A stretch of DNA of 64,000 nucleotides from JAEUNJ01 sp052035955 (GCA_052035955.1 JBPOHD010000019.1:1-64000); one strand, 5' to 3'. Positions 48,595 through 57,903 are shown, counted from the stretch's first letter. Notes: generated by a model not told the origin, from the sequence alone. Made by a program: numbers and translations.

Positions 48595-49443
48595 TCACTT
48601 GATCTTGGCTTGGCCACGCAATTCCTGCATGTGCTTGGCGATCTGCTGCTGGACGAGCATCTGCGCGATCTGCTGCTTGAGTTCTTCCATCGGCGGCATC
48701 TTCAGTTCGCGGGTGTCCTCGAGCAGGATGACGTGCCAGCCGAAATCGGACTTCACCGGGGTTTCGGTGAACTTGCCCTTGGCAAGGGCCTTGAGGGCAT
48801 CGGCGAAGGGCTTCACGTAATTCACCGGCTCGGACCAGCCGAGGTCGCCACCCCTGTCCTTGGAGCCGGGATCCTTGGATTGCTTGGCGAGATCCTCGAA
48901 CTTTTCGCCCTTCTTGAGCTTCTCGATGATGGCCTTCGCCTCGTCCTCCTTCTCGACGAGTACGTGCCGCGCCTTGTATTCCTTGTCGCCGCGCTGGGCC
49001 TTGACCTTCTCGTATTCGGCCTTCATCTGTTCTTCCGTAGGCTGATGGCCGCGGACGAACTCGCCGACGTAGGCATTCACCAGCACGCTCTGCCGGGCCA
49101 ATTCCATCTGGGCCTGGATCGCGGGATTCTTGTCGAAGCCCGAGGCGGCGGCCTTCTGGGCGATGATTTCGCGCTGGATCAGTTCCTCGCGGATCTGGGC
49201 CCGCAGTTCCTCCGAATCCGGGCGTCCCTGGGCGGCCTGGCTGGCTGCGATGGCATCGGCCAGTCGGCGCGATATGGCCTTCCCGTTCACGCTGGCGACG
49301 GTGGCGCCGCCAGCGGCTTCCGTCTTCGCCTCGGCTTTCGCTTCGGCCTTGGCCGGTTCCTTGGCCGCGACCGGGAAGGCGGCAAGCGCGGCGGAGGTGA
49401 GGATGGCGAGGGGCAGGAAACGGAATCTGCTGATACGGTTCAT
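48595..49443 (-). CDS. Parvulin-type peptidyl-prolyl cis-trans isomerase
   Basis: Periplasmic folding factor of 282 residues. The signal peptide is about 1-27. An Ala/Lys/Glu-rich linker of KAEAKAEAK type is followed by a SurA-like N-terminal helical region (about 50-150). The rotamase domain (about 155-250) has ARHVLVEKEDEAKAIIEKLK, GGDLGWSEPVNYV and SDFGWHVILLED. In many betaproteobacteria this gene ends the msrB-yciB-bolA string, as here. It starts 26 bp after bolA. Confidence 0.92.
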   Translation of the reverse strand: MNRISRFRFLPLAILTSAALAAFPVAAKEPAKAEAKAEAKTEAAGGATVASVNGKAISRRLADAIAASQAAQGRPDSEELRAQIREELIQREIIAQKAAASGFDKNPAIQAQMELARQSVLVNAYVGEFVRGHQPTEEQMKAEYEKVKAQRGDKEYKARHVLVEKEDEAKAIIEKLKKGEKFEDLAKQSKDPGSKDRGGDLGWSEPVNYVKPFADALKALAKGKFTETPVKSDFGWHVILLEDTRELKMPPMEELKQQIAQMLVQQQIAKHMQELRGQAKIK

Positions 49444-49469
49444 CGATGGTCCTTGCTCGTGGGGATGTT

Positions 49470-49733
49470 TCAGGTTTCGTCAGGCGCCTTGGCGATGATG
49501 CTCAAGGCATGGATTTCGCGCTTCATCAGCGGGGCGAGCGCATCATACACCAAGCGGTGGCGCCGCATTGTCGGCAGGCCCCGGAACCCTTCCGCGACGA
49601 TGGCGACGCGGAAATGGCCACCCCCGTCCCGGGCGCCCGCGTGGCCAGCATGGAGGTGGCTCTCGTCGTCGATCTCCAGGCGCAGGGGCGACAGGACTGC
49701 GAGAGCCTTGCGGATGGCCCGGAGGCGACTCAC
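49470..49733 (-). CDS. bolA: BolA family protein
   Basis: 87-residue cytoplasmic protein of the BolA/IbaG family, which bind [2Fe-2S] together with monothiol glutaredoxins. The conserved core reads HLHAGHAGARDGGGHFRVAI near 27-46 (landmark), then GLPTMRRHRLVYDAL and REIHALSIIAKAP. It overlaps the YciI-type gene by 4 bp upstream, so it is co-translated with it. Confidence 0.92.
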   Translation of the reverse strand: MSRLRAIRKALAVLSPLRLEIDDESHLHAGHAGARDGGGHFRVAIVAEGFRGLPTMRRHRLVYDALAPLMKREIHALSIIAKAPDET

Positions 49734-50029
49734 GGCAGGACGCGCTTGAAGGGCCTGACGGTGACGCGGGAATAGACGCCGGCCGCCGCGTAGGGGTCGG
49801 CCGCAGCCCAGGATTCGGCCTCGGCAAGATTGGAAAACTCCGCCACGATGAGGCTTCCCGTGAAGCCGGCAGGGCCCGGGTCGGGGCCGTCCACGGCCGG
49901 GAAGGGGCCGGCGAGCACCAGTCGTCCCTCGTCCCTAAGGGCATGGAGCCTTTCCAGGTGGGCCGGCCTGGTGGCCAGGCGCTTCTCAAGGCTCCCGTGG
50001 GCATCCTCGCCGACGATCGCGTAGATCAC
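49730..50029 (-). CDS. YciI family protein
   Basis: 99-residue small alpha/beta (ferredoxin-like fold) protein. The family is seen in YAIVGEDAHGSLEKRLATRP, RLVLAGPFPA, and FSNLAEAESWAAADPYAAAG ahead of a VYSRVTVRPF end. The frame is open far upstream, but GTG at 50029 overlaps the yciB stop and gives the family N-terminus (VIYAIV). Its enzymatic function is unknown for most members. Confidence 0.88.
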   Translation of the reverse strand: MIYAIVGEDAHGSLEKRLATRPAHLERLHALRDEGRLVLAGPFPAVDGPDPGPAGFTGSLIVAEFSNLAEAESWAAADPYAAAGVYSRVTVRPFKRVLP

Positions 50030-50673
50030 TTGGGCGGGTCCTTCTGCCCTGGCTCGGGTTCCGGTTCGACGTGTTTCAACAGCACCCAGCCCTGTGCAAG
50101 CATGAAGACCAACATCAGGCCGGTGCCGCCGAACAGCTTGAAATTGACCCAGGTATCGTTCGAGAAGCTCAGGGCCACGAAGAGGTTGGCCCCTCCCATG
50201 AACAGGAAGAAAGCCACCCAGGAAAGATTCAGTTTTCCCCACAGCGGATCGGGCAGGGAGAACTGGGATTCGAGCATGGAGCGGACGAGGTTCTTGCCGG
50301 CCATCTTGTCCGAGACGAGCAGGACCAAGGCAAAGATCCAGTAGAGGACCGTCGGCTTCCACTTGATGAAGGTATCGTCCCGGAAAATCAGCGTCATGCT
50401 GCCGAAAAAGCTCACCAGGACCAGACTGACCCAGAGCATCTTGTCCACCTTGCCATGGTGGAACCACACCCACGCCACCTGGATCAGGGTGCCGAGGATC
50501 ACCGCCACCGTCGCGAGCAGTATCGGTGCCTGCTCCACTCCGACGAGGCCCCCGGCGCCGAAGTGGCCCAGCAGGTCCGTTGCATATGCGGTTGCGCTGT
50601 CGGGATAGGCCTGCGCCACCTTGAAGGTGGCGAAAAAGAGGATGACGGGGAAGAGGTCGAAGAGCAGCTTCAT
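50026..50673 (-). CDS. yciB: Inner-membrane septation protein YciB (IspZ)
   Basis: 215-residue integral membrane protein with five or six helices, involved in envelope and septum maintenance in enteric bacteria. It begins MKLLFDLFPVILFFATFKVA, the family hallmark, and includes PTVLYWIFALVLLVSD and LNLSWVAFFLFMGGANLFVA. It lies 19 bp after msrB and overlaps the YciI-type gene. Confidence 0.94.
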   Translation of the reverse strand: MKLLFDLFPVILFFATFKVAQAYPDSATAYATDLLGHFGAGGLVGVEQAPILLATVAVILGTLIQVAWVWFHHGKVDKMLWVSLVLVSFFGSMTLIFRDDTFIKWKPTVLYWIFALVLLVSDKMAGKNLVRSMLESQFSLPDPLWGKLNLSWVAFFLFMGGANLFVALSFSNDTWVNFKLFGGTGLMLVFMLAQGWVLLKHVEPEPEPGQKDPPK

Positions 50674-50692
50674 ATGGCGAAATTATATCGAC

Positions 50693-51085
50693 TCAGCGGC
50701 GGCGCAGTTCGAGCGATGCCGAATTGATGCAATAACGGAGTCCGGTCGGAGCCGGGCCATCCGGGAAAACGTGCCCGAGGTGGGCCCCGCAGTGGGTGCA
50801 GATGACCTCGGTCCGCCGCATGCCATGGCTCAGGTCCTCCACTTCCTCGACTTCCGACGGGGTGATCGGGGCGGTGAAGCTCGGCCAACCGCATCCCGAA
50901 TCGAATTTCTGCCCGGAATCGAACAGGGCGTTCCCGCAACATACGCAGGAGTAGGTTCCCGGGTCGTGGCAATCCCAGTACTCTCCCGCGAAGGCCCGCT
51001 CGGTGCCCTTGCGGCGGGTCACCTCGTACTGGGTCGCGGTCAGTTGCGCCAGCCATTCGGCGTCGGACTTGCTGATTTTCGACAT
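50693..51085 (-). CDS. msrB: Peptide methionine-(R)-sulfoxide reductase MsrB
   Basis: 130-residue cytoplasmic repair enzyme. Zinc-binding pairs are CVCC near 47-50 and CTHC near 96-99. GCGWPSFTAP lies near 65, and the catalytic cysteine is in RYCINSASL near 119. It is the first gene of the msrB-yciB-yciI-bolA-ppiC string, an order conserved in related betaproteobacteria. Confidence 0.95.
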   Translation of the reverse strand: MSKISKSDAEWLAQLTATQYEVTRRKGTERAFAGEYWDCHDPGTYSCVCCGNALFDSGQKFDSGCGWPSFTAPITPSEVEEVEDLSHGMRRTEVICTHCGAHLGHVFPDGPAPTGLRYCINSASLELRRR

Positions 51086-51242
51086 GGAAGTTCCTGATGG
51101 GGACGGTCAATCATCGGCTGTTTCGACCCATTTCCCCGCAAAAAATTGGGCCAATGCGTGTCGTGCTCCTCGGTGCCCGCATCGCCGACGCCGGCGGCGG
51201 CATTCCACCGACCCTGAAGTCCCGTGGCGTCCCTCGCGAAGC

Positions 51243-52403
51243 TCAGTGCAGGTGCCGGGGTGCCGACTCCGCCTGTTCCTCGGGCATCTCGGCATGGACG
51301 GGCTCCCCGTCCGGATTCGGGTAGAGCGGGGCGCCGCAGTCGTCGCACCATTCGAGAGGGAAACGCTGGTCCAGCACCATCACTTCGCCGACACCGAGCT
51401 CCCGCAGGAGACCCTCGATCTGGCCGCCGATATCCGATGTCTCGTCCTCGCTGTCGAGCAGCGGCCAGACAACGCCATGGATCACGTCGGCGGAATCGCG
51501 CCGGGTGAAGCCGATGCGGTATTCCTCCAGGCGCCGCTCGTGGAACGGTCCGACCACGGCCCGCAGTTCGGCCACCGGCAGGTTGAGAGCCGTTCCAAGG
51601 AAGGCACAGGCGGCCCGCAGGGAGTAGGGGCGGGCCTGCCGGTCTGCGTCGCGGCATCCGGCGTGGTAGGCCTGGGGCAGCAGGACGTCGAAGGCGCAGG
51701 CGGGCAGGACGGGCCTCAGGGCACTGCTTCCCTGGACCTGCCACTGGCGCGCCGCCTCGTCCCGGTTGCCGTCGTCCTCCTGCCATCGGAACAGGGCACC
51801 TCCCTTGGCAACAGCCGCCAGGCCGATCAGGAAGCGGGTGTCGGAGAGGAAACTCTGGGTTTCCGGCAACTGGGCGGGCTCGATCGCCAGGTCGCGGCCG
51901 TGCAGCGCTGCCTTCCCCAGGCGCTCCCGCAGGGCGGCGGTTTCGCAGAATCCCTGGGGCAACTGGTCCGGGCTGAAAAGGAAATCCGCCAGCCCGATCT
52001 TGACGTCCCCGGCGAATACGTGGGCCTGCAGTTGCACCCGGACGTTCGCCAGGACGTCCTTGACGATGGGCCCGGCGGGGATGCCGTAGCGCGACCAGGC
52101 CAGCACGGGCGCGACGAACAACAGCAGGTCCTGCTCGCCCGAGCGGCTCTCGGCGCAAGACTCGATCATGTCGGCCAACTGGTCGTAGGCGCGGGCGTTG
52201 TCCTTGTACAGCCGGTCGAGGACTGAATTGAAGGCCTCTTCCTCGCCTTCATCGAGCAGGCGATTGACCAGCGCGGCGAGCCTGGACTCCCAGAAGGCAT
52301 CCTCGATCCGGGTGGCGGAAAGCGCGTAGCCGTGGGCCAGCCGGAGGGCCTCGTCGGAATCGGGAGTGAGCTTGCTGCGACGGGAAAAACGGGTGCGTTT
52401 CAT
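51243..52403 (-). CDS. DUF2863 family protein
   Basis: 386-residue cytoplasmic protein of a family nearly confined to betaproteobacteria; its function is unknown. Landmarks are FSRRSKLTPDSDEALRLAHG at the start, PVLAWSRYGIPAGPI near 128 and a C-terminal two-cysteine segment WCDDCGAPLYPNPDGEPVHA. The ATG at 52403 gives the family N-terminus. The open frame continues 360 bp upstream, but that runs into the divergent DUF47 gene. A single short inverted element (CGAGTTGCGAACTCG) lies in the divergent gap near 52445. Confidence 0.88.
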   Translation of the reverse strand: MKRTRFSRRSKLTPDSDEALRLAHGYALSATRIEDAFWESRLAALVNRLLDEGEEEAFNSVLDRLYKDNARAYDQLADMIESCAESRSGEQDLLLFVAPVLAWSRYGIPAGPIVKDVLANVRVQLQAHVFAGDVKIGLADFLFSPDQLPQGFCETAALRERLGKAALHGRDLAIEPAQLPETQSFLSDTRFLIGLAAVAKGGALFRWQEDDGNRDEAARQWQVQGSSALRPVLPACAFDVLLPQAYHAGCRDADRQARPYSLRAACAFLGTALNLPVAELRAVVGPFHERRLEEYRIGFTRRDSADVIHGVVWPLLDSEDETSDIGGQIEGLLRELGVGEVMVLDQRFPLEWCDDCGAPLYPNPDGEPVHAEMPEEQAESAPRHLH

Positions 52404-52539
52404 GGCGTAGGCCGGGAGGGATGATTCGCGCTGGATCGTAGGGGCGAGTTGCGAACTCGTCATCATACCAGCCGGTCGGGGCCGGCAGGCCGCGGCGGAA
52501 CTGGTAAACTTGATCGTCTTTTTTGCCGGTCCGTCTGCC

Positions 52540-53178
52540 ATGTTCGCTCGCTTGATGCCCCAGGAAGGAAAGTTCTTTGCCCTCTTCAACGCCCACGCTG
52601 ATCTCATCGTCCAAGGCGGCAAGGAGTTGGCGAACCTGGTGGCCGAGCTGACGGACTCCCCGGAAACGGTGGCCAGGCACGCCCAGGCCATCGACGAGAT
52701 CGAAAAGGCCGCCGACAAGATCACCCACGACACCGTCGCACTGCTCCACACGACCTTCAACACGCCGCTCGACCGCGACGAGATCCATCAGCTCATTTCG
52801 AGCATGGACGACATCCTGGACATGATCCAGGATTTTGCGGAATCGATGAATCTCTATGACATTCGGAAACTCACCGGCGAGGCGCGGCAACTGGCGGACC
52901 TTTGCGCGTCGTGCTGTGATCGCGTCCGCTCCGCCGTGATGTTGCTGAACAGCATGGACAACGGCCCGGCCATCCTCAAGACCTGCCAGGAAATCGACAA
53001 GCTTGAGTCGGACGCCGACCGCGTGATGCGCACCGGCATCACGCGTCTTTTCCGGGAGGAGGCGGACACCCGGGAACTCATCAAGATGAAGAGCGTTTAC
53101 GAACTGCTGGAAACCATCACCGACCGTTGCGAGGACGTCGCCAACATCATCGAGGGAATCGTCCTCGAGAATTCCTGA
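52540..53178 (+). CDS. DUF47/PhoU-like protein, partner of the Pit transporter
   Basis: 212-residue all-helical cytoplasmic protein. It has the PhoU-like repeats of DUF47: EKAADKITHDTVALLHTTFN near 64, then DEIHQLISSMDDILDMIQDF and a second half with CQEIDKLESDADRVMR. It lies 12 bp before the pit gene; DUF47-pit pairs are common, and the DUF47 protein is thought to regulate low-affinity phosphate uptake. I chose the ATG at 52540. Confidence 0.92.
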   Translation: MFARLMPQEGKFFALFNAHADLIVQGGKELANLVAELTDSPETVARHAQAIDEIEKAADKITHDTVALLHTTFNTPLDRDEIHQLISSMDDILDMIQDFAESMNLYDIRKLTGEARQLADLCASCCDRVRSAVMLLNSMDNGPAILKTCQEIDKLESDADRVMRTGITRLFREEADTRELIKMKSVYELLETITDRCEDVANIIEGIVLENS

Positions 53179-53190
53179 AGGCGTTCAGTC

Positions 53191-54198
53191 ATGGATGGCT
53201 TGCAGATCAGTCTCGGCGTGGTCATCCTGCTGGTGGCCCTGGCGCTGGCCTTCGATTTCATGAACGGCTTCCACGACGCGGCGAATTCCATCGCCACCGT
53301 GGTCTCCACCGGCGTCCTGAAGCCGCAGCACGCCGTCGCCTGGGCGGCCTTCTTCAACGTCGTCGCGATCTTCGTCTTCCAGCTCAAGGTGGCCGCCACC
53401 GTCGGCAAGGGGACGGTGGATCCCGCTGTCGTGGACCATTACGTGATCTTCGGCGCCCTGGTCGGCGCGATCACCTGGAACGTCGTCACCTGGTATTACG
53501 GGATACCGTCGAGTTCATCCCATGCGCTGATAGGCGGGCTGGTCGGGGCTGCCCTGGCCAAGGTTGGTCCGGACTCGCTCATCTGGTCGGGCGTCGGCAA
53601 GACCCTCGTCTTCATCCTCGTCTCGCCGGCGCTGGGCTTCCTGCTTGGGGGGCTTTTGATGGTGGCGACCTCGTGGATCTGCAACCGGACGACGCCACGC
53701 CGGGTGGACAAGGCGTTTCGGCGCCTGCAGCTCGTATCTGCGTCCCTCTACAGCCTCGGGCACGGCGGCAACGACGCGCAGAAGACGATTGGCATCATCT
53801 GGTTGTTGTTGATCACCGCCGGGATCACACGTCCCGGCGACGGAGTCCCCACCTGGGTGATCGTCTCCTGTTACGTCGCCATCGGCTTCGGGACCCTGTT
53901 CGGCGGCTGGCGGATCGTGAAGACCATGGGCCAGCGGATCACCAAGCTGCGCCCGGTCGGTGGTTTCTGCGCCGAAACCGGCGGTGCCATCACCCTCTTT
54001 ACCGCATCGTCCCTGGGGATACCGGTGTCGACGACGCACACCATCACCGGCGCCATCGTCGGGGTCGGCTCGTCCCAGGGCACCTCCAACGTCCGCTGGG
54101 GCGTCGCAGGCGGCATCGTCTGGGCCTGGATCCTGACCATACCGGCCAGTGCCACCGTCGCCGCCGTCTTCTGGTGGATCGGCCACCATCTGTTCTGA
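53191..54198 (+). CDS. pit: Low-affinity inorganic phosphate transporter, Pit family
   Basis: 335-residue inner-membrane phosphate:cation symporter with about ten helices. The two PiT signature repeats are FMNGFHDAANSIATVVSTGV near 28 and GHGGNDAQKTIGIIWLLLI near 190. SSSHALIGGLVGA and VSTTHTITGAIVGVG are further family marks. It lacks the long central loop of E. coli PitA, as is usual for this shorter type. It is co-transcribed with the DUF47 gene. Confidence 0.94.
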   Translation: MDGLQISLGVVILLVALALAFDFMNGFHDAANSIATVVSTGVLKPQHAVAWAAFFNVVAIFVFQLKVAATVGKGTVDPAVVDHYVIFGALVGAITWNVVTWYYGIPSSSSHALIGGLVGAALAKVGPDSLIWSGVGKTLVFILVSPALGFLLGGLLMVATSWICNRTTPRRVDKAFRRLQLVSASLYSLGHGGNDAQKTIGIIWLLLITAGITRPGDGVPTWVIVSCYVAIGFGTLFGGWRIVKTMGQRITKLRPVGGFCAETGGAITLFTASSLGIPVSTTHTITGAIVGVGSSQGTSNVRWGVAGGIVWAWILTIPASATVAAVFWWIGHHLF

Positions 54199-54237
54199 GC
54201 CGTACGCCCGCGGCCTCCGGGTAGCCCGGGTCGGTCC

Positions 54238-54600
54238 TTGCCCGTGGCCGCCAATCCCTGCCAGTCCTGCGGCGCCTGCTGCGCCGCCTTCCGCGTCGTC
54301 TTCGCGATCGGCGAACTGGACAGTTCCGATGGCGGTGACGTACCGGTCTCCCTGGCCGATCCGCTGACCCCGGCCACGGCGTGCATGCGGGGAACGGAGC
54401 GGCAGCCACCTCGCTGCATCGCCCTGGTGGGCGAGATCGGGCACCGGGTGGAATGCGCGATCTACCGGCAGCGTCCCGGCCCCTGCCGCGAGTTCGCTCC
54501 ACTTGCCGCCCTCGGTCGTGGCGACGATGCCTGTGACGAGGCCCGTCGGCGGCACGGACTGCCGCCCCTCTCTTCCCTTGCCGATATCGCCGGCCGATGA
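54238..54600 (+). CDS. YkgJ-family cysteine cluster protein
   Basis: 120 residues with the N-terminal cysteine cluster NPCQSCGACC near 6-15 and further cysteines in CMRGTERQPPRCIALVGE, CAIYRQRPGPCREF and DDACDEA. The pattern fits the putative zinc- or iron-chelating YkgJ family, function unknown. The start is TTG 54238 or GTG 54244. The stop overlaps the ATG of the next gene (ATGA). Confidence 0.85.
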   Translation: MPVAANPCQSCGACCAAFRVVFAIGELDSSDGGDVPVSLADPLTPATACMRGTERQPPRCIALVGEIGHRVECAIYRQRPGPCREFAPLAALGRGDDACDEARRRHGLPPLSSLADIAGR

Positions 54601-55676
54601 GCCTGCCACCCCTGGTGTTCTTCGGGCCCTTCGACCGCCACAACCTGGGGGATCTCCTCTTCCCGCACCTGCTCGCCGAGCGCCATCCCGGGCGCGAGAC
54701 CCTGTTCGCCGGGCTGGCCGACCGCGACATGACCTGTTTCGGCGGTCACCGGGTGGTGTCCGTGGACGCCCTGGGGCGCGCCTGGGCCGGGCCGCCGGCC
54801 GATCTCCTGCACGTGGGCGGCGAGATCCTGGATTGCGACGCGTGGACGGCCGCCGTGATGCTGTGCGAGCCCGGCGAGGCTGCCGAAGTCGTGTCCCGGC
54901 TGGACAGGGACGGAGCCGCGCGCACCGCCTGGGCGGCGGAGCGGCTGGGGACGGATGTTCCCGCTCCCTATGTCCTCGACAAGTCCCGCCTCCCCTGGTG
55001 CCGCTGGGTGGGCTTCCATGCCGTCGGTGGCGTGGACCTGGGCCGCCGGCCCGCGGCCCTGGGGCGGCACGTTTCGGCAGCCCTGGCCGCTGCCGACCGA
55101 GTCGGGGTGCGGGATTCCGCGACCCGGCACGAGCTCCTCCGGCTCGGGGTGGGAGCGAAGCTGGAGCCGGACGCAGCCATGGTCCCGGGCCCTTCCGTCC
55201 GCCGGCGCATCGAGCATGCGCGGGCCGCCGGGGAGGCCGCCGCCGTCGCGCAGTCCTTCCCCCATTCCTACCTCGCGGTCCAGTTCTCGTCGGACTTCGG
55301 CGACGACCGTAGCCTGGACTGCCTCGCCAGCGGCCTTCGGCGTCGGGCGGCCGGCAGGGGGTTGGTGTTTCTGCGGGCCGGCGCGGCGCCCTGGCATGAC
55401 GAGGAGGAACCCTATGCCAGGCTCGGCGCCCGCCTGGGACAAGCCTGGAGACTGTTCGCAAGCCTCGACATCTGGCAGCTTGCCGCCGTGATCGCCGGGG
55501 GGGCGGGATGGATAGGCAGCAGCCTGCATGGGGCGATGCTCGCCCGCCAGTTCCGCGTGCCGCAGATCGGACTGGAGCGGTTTCCCGGCGAAGGACGAAA
55601 ACTGCGTGCCTGGGTGGCCGATTGGGCGCCGGGCCTGACGGTGCTCGATCCCGAGGAGTTCGCCCGGCAAAGCTAG
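54597..55676 (+). CDS. Polysaccharide pyruvyl transferase family protein
   Basis: 359-residue protein of the CsaB/PS_pyruv_trans type, which transfers pyruvate ketals onto cell-surface sugars. Landmarks are FGPFDRHNLGDLLFPHLLAE at the N-terminus, LLHVGGEILDCDAW near 63, RVGVRDSATRHELLRLG near 163 and GWIGSSLHGAMLARQFRVPQ near 302. It overlaps the YkgJ gene by 4 bp and is followed 16 bp later by a phosphatidyltransferase gene. No other polysaccharide genes are nearby, so the acceptor is unknown. Confidence 0.85.
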   Translation: MSLPPLVFFGPFDRHNLGDLLFPHLLAERHPGRETLFAGLADRDMTCFGGHRVVSVDALGRAWAGPPADLLHVGGEILDCDAWTAAVMLCEPGEAAEVVSRLDRDGAARTAWAAERLGTDVPAPYVLDKSRLPWCRWVGFHAVGGVDLGRRPAALGRHVSAALAAADRVGVRDSATRHELLRLGVGAKLEPDAAMVPGPSVRRRIEHARAAGEAAAVAQSFPHSYLAVQFSSDFGDDRSLDCLASGLRRRAAGRGLVFLRAGAAPWHDEEEPYARLGARLGQAWRLFASLDIWQLAAVIAGGAGWIGSSLHGAMLARQFRVPQIGLERFPGEGRKLRAWVADWAPGLTVLDPEEFARQS

Positions 55677-55692
55677 AATCCGCCGGAGAAAC

Positions 55693-56244
55693 ATGAAGTC
55701 CATCCTGACCCTGCCCAACATCATCACCCTGTTGCGAGTCCTGCTGGTGCCGCTCGTGGTCGCCTGCCTGCTCCAGCACCGCTATGGCATGGCGCTGGCC
55801 CTCTTTGCCTCGGCCGGCTTCGGCGATTGGCTGGACGGCTACCTTGCCCGGCGCCTGCACCAGGTGTCCCGCATTGGCGCCCTCCTGGACCCGGTGGCCG
55901 ACAAGCTGATCATGGCCTCCGTCAGCATCGTCCTGGCCTGGCAATGCCTGCTTCCCGTCTGGTTTGCCGCGGTGCTGGTGCTGCGGGACGCGGTGATCGT
56001 CCTGGGCGCCCTGGCCTACCATTTCATTTTCGGCCACGTCGAGATGGCTCCGACGCGCCTGTCCAAGTTCAATACCCTGCTGGCCTTCGTCGTGCTCGCC
56101 TTGGCCCTGGGAAATGCAGCCGGCCTGGTGTCGACGGGATTGCTCCTTCCCGCCCTGTACTGGCTCGTCCTCTCGACCCTGCTTGCCTCCGGGGCAAACT
56201 ACGTCTGGATCTGGAGCCGCCGGGCGCTTGGGGGGAAGGCTTGA
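55693..56244 (+). CDS. CDP-alcohol phosphatidyltransferase (PgsA-like)
   Basis: 183-residue integral membrane enzyme. The full catalytic signature is present: D45-x2-D48-G49-x2-A52-R53-x8-G62-x3-D66-x3-D70. The N-terminus MKSILTLPNIITLLRVLLVP is typical of glycerolphosphate or cardiolipin-type synthases. It probably makes an anionic phospholipid from CDP-diacylglycerol; the exact alcohol cannot be told. It starts 16 bp after the pyruvyl transferase gene. The following 232 bp (56245-56476) show no gene. Confidence 0.9.
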   Translation: MKSILTLPNIITLLRVLLVPLVVACLLQHRYGMALALFASAGFGDWLDGYLARRLHQVSRIGALLDPVADKLIMASVSIVLAWQCLLPVWFAAVLVLRDAVIVLGALAYHFIFGHVEMAPTRLSKFNTLLAFVVLALALGNAAGLVSTGLLLPALYWLVLSTLLASGANYVWIWSRRALGGKA

Positions 56245-56476
56245 TCCCCCGTTCGCCCCTCCCGGGTCGGTCATGGCGTGGTTCGGGCGGAATGCCCCGG
56301 TCGCGCGTGCCGCGGTCCCGGGAGCCGGCCTCGACACCCCCGGTTCCGGCCCCCGGCCATCCCGGCCGGCATCCTGCGGCTGCCGGCAAGCCGGTTCGCC
56401 GCCGGGCCGAAGGGGCCCGCGGTGGCGGCGTGGGACCGGCGCATGATCCGGGCGCCCGCAACGCCCCGAGTTTGCC

Positions 56477-57310
56477 ATGAGTGTTTCCGCCGACCTGGTC
56501 GCCTGCCTCGAAGAGGTCGCCGACCGCCTGCCGTCGCCGCGCATCCGAGCCCTGCACCTGCCGCCGGTCGACCGCGTCGCCGGCAAGGACGGGGAGTTCT
56601 GCGCCCTCGAACTGGAGGATGGATCCCTCGGCCTGGGCTTTGTCCTGCTCGGCGACACGCTGCAGCAACTGGCTGCCTCCCCGGATCGGCTGGGCCTCGT
56701 CGGTGCCGATGCCCTCGAAGTCGCCCGGCATTTCCTGGCGCCTGCCGGCATCGGGCGCACGCTGGGATTCACCGCCATCGCCGCCCTTACCCGGCGCTTC
56801 TTCGACCAGGCGGGCTACGCGCCGCCCCCGGCCGGCGATTCCACGGGGATGCTGGATCCGCGGCCGGGTGATCACATCGGCATGGTCGGGCACTTCACGC
56901 CCCTGCTGCCGCGGATCATTGCCGCCGGGGCCCGCCTGACGGTGGTGGAGCTGCGGGCCGATCTGGCGGGGGAGAGGGAGGGCTACCGGGTCACCCTGGA
57001 TCCGCAGGAACTGCGGACCTGCAACAAGGTTCTGGCGACCAGTTCGATCCTGCTCAACGATACCCTCGACCCCATCCTGTCCCACTGTGCAGGTGCAACC
57101 CGCATCGCCCTGGTCGGCCCCGGTGCCGGTTGCCTGCCGGATCCCCTGTTGGCCCGCGGCGCCACCTTCATCGGCGGTAACTGGATCCTCGACGGCCGCG
57201 CTTTCGTGGATGCCCTGCGCGGCGGCGGATCGTGGGCTGGGCTCACCCGTAAGACCGCCATCGAGTCCGGCGCCTATCCCGGGTGGAAGGTGCTGTACGC
57301 GAGGCTCTGA
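56477..57310 (+). CDS. DUF364/DUF4213 family protein (putative heavy-metal chelation)
   Basis: 277 residues. The N-terminal part (about 10-100) fits DUF4213 and the C-terminal part (about 110-270) the Rossmann-like DUF364: GDHIGMVGHFTPLLPRI, then RLTVVELRADLAGEREGY, VLATSSILLNDTLDPIL and FIGGNWILDGRAFVDALR. The family is named for a suggested role in metal chelation, but it is uncharacterised. It is monocistronic as far as can be seen. Confidence 0.85.
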   Translation: MSVSADLVACLEEVADRLPSPRIRALHLPPVDRVAGKDGEFCALELEDGSLGLGFVLLGDTLQQLAASPDRLGLVGADALEVARHFLAPAGIGRTLGFTAIAALTRRFFDQAGYAPPPAGDSTGMLDPRPGDHIGMVGHFTPLLPRIIAAGARLTVVELRADLAGEREGYRVTLDPQELRTCNKVLATSSILLNDTLDPILSHCAGATRIALVGPGAGCLPDPLLARGATFIGGNWILDGRAFVDALRGGGSWAGLTRKTAIESGAYPGWKVLYARL

Positions 57311-57406
57311 GGACCGCCCGGGCTTGCCGCAGCGGCCGTCGTGGCAGGCCGCGCCGGACCTCCCGGATGACAGCCCGGGCCGCGCCCTGCGGGCATGTCG
57401 GGTCTC

Positions 57407-57868
57407 CTACCTATCGCAGGGCGTTGCCTGGACGGTGAAGGTGCCGTTGACTCGGCACTTGTAGATGGATTGTCCGGCCGACGAGGCCTTCGGCGCCGGG
57501 GCGCAGAGGCCTTCGGCGGCCTTCTCGCCGGGTTTCGGGCAATGGATGTCCGCCGTCAGTTCGAAGCGGCTGCCGCCGGAGGCGGGATCCTTGGCGATGG
57601 AGACGAGGGACGGCGACCGGAAGTCCTTCGAATCGTCCAGGCTGCGCAGGAAGCGGCTGACCTGTTCGTTGTTCTGGCTGGCGCCCCTGATGGTCGCCTT
57701 CTGGCCGGCCACCGTCACCTCCGACAGGCGAACCCCTCCGGGGGCATGAGCCTGAAGGGCCCGCTTGACCTCCGCGGGCTGGATGTCGGGCTGGGCGGCG
57801 GCCGCAGGGAAGGCCGCAGACAGGCAGGCAAAGAAGGCGAAGGCAAGCGGTCGGGAGATGGCGTCCAT
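57407..57868 (-). CDS. Secreted protein of unknown function with PilN-like region
   Basis: 153-residue periplasmic protein. A signal peptide covers about 1-24 (SRPLAFAFFACLSAAFPAAA). A region around VTVAGQKATIRGASQNNEQV and FLRSLDDSKDFRSP resembles the periplasmic PilN-type fimbrial assembly fold. It ends with a cysteine-containing segment (CPKPGEKAAEGLCAPAPK). No pilus genes are nearby. I used the ATG at 57868; the frame is open far upstream inside the HD-GYP gene by chance. Assignment beyond secreted is weak. Confidence 0.7.
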   Translation of the reverse strand: MDAISRPLAFAFFACLSAAFPAAAAQPDIQPAEVKRALQAHAPGGVRLSEVTVAGQKATIRGASQNNEQVSRFLRSLDDSKDFRSPSLVSIAKDPASGGSRFELTADIHCPKPGEKAAEGLCAPAPKASSAGQSIYKCRVNGTFTVQATPCDR

Positions 57869-57903
57869 GGGATCCTGTGGCGCGGGGGTAACGGCCTGTT
57901 CGT

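Noticed and set aside
53515..56778. 1087-codon minus-strand open frame opposite pit, YkgJ, pyruvyltransferase and phosphatidyltransferase genes
   Set aside because: It crosses four well-supported genes and has low-complexity Arg/Pro/Gly composition.
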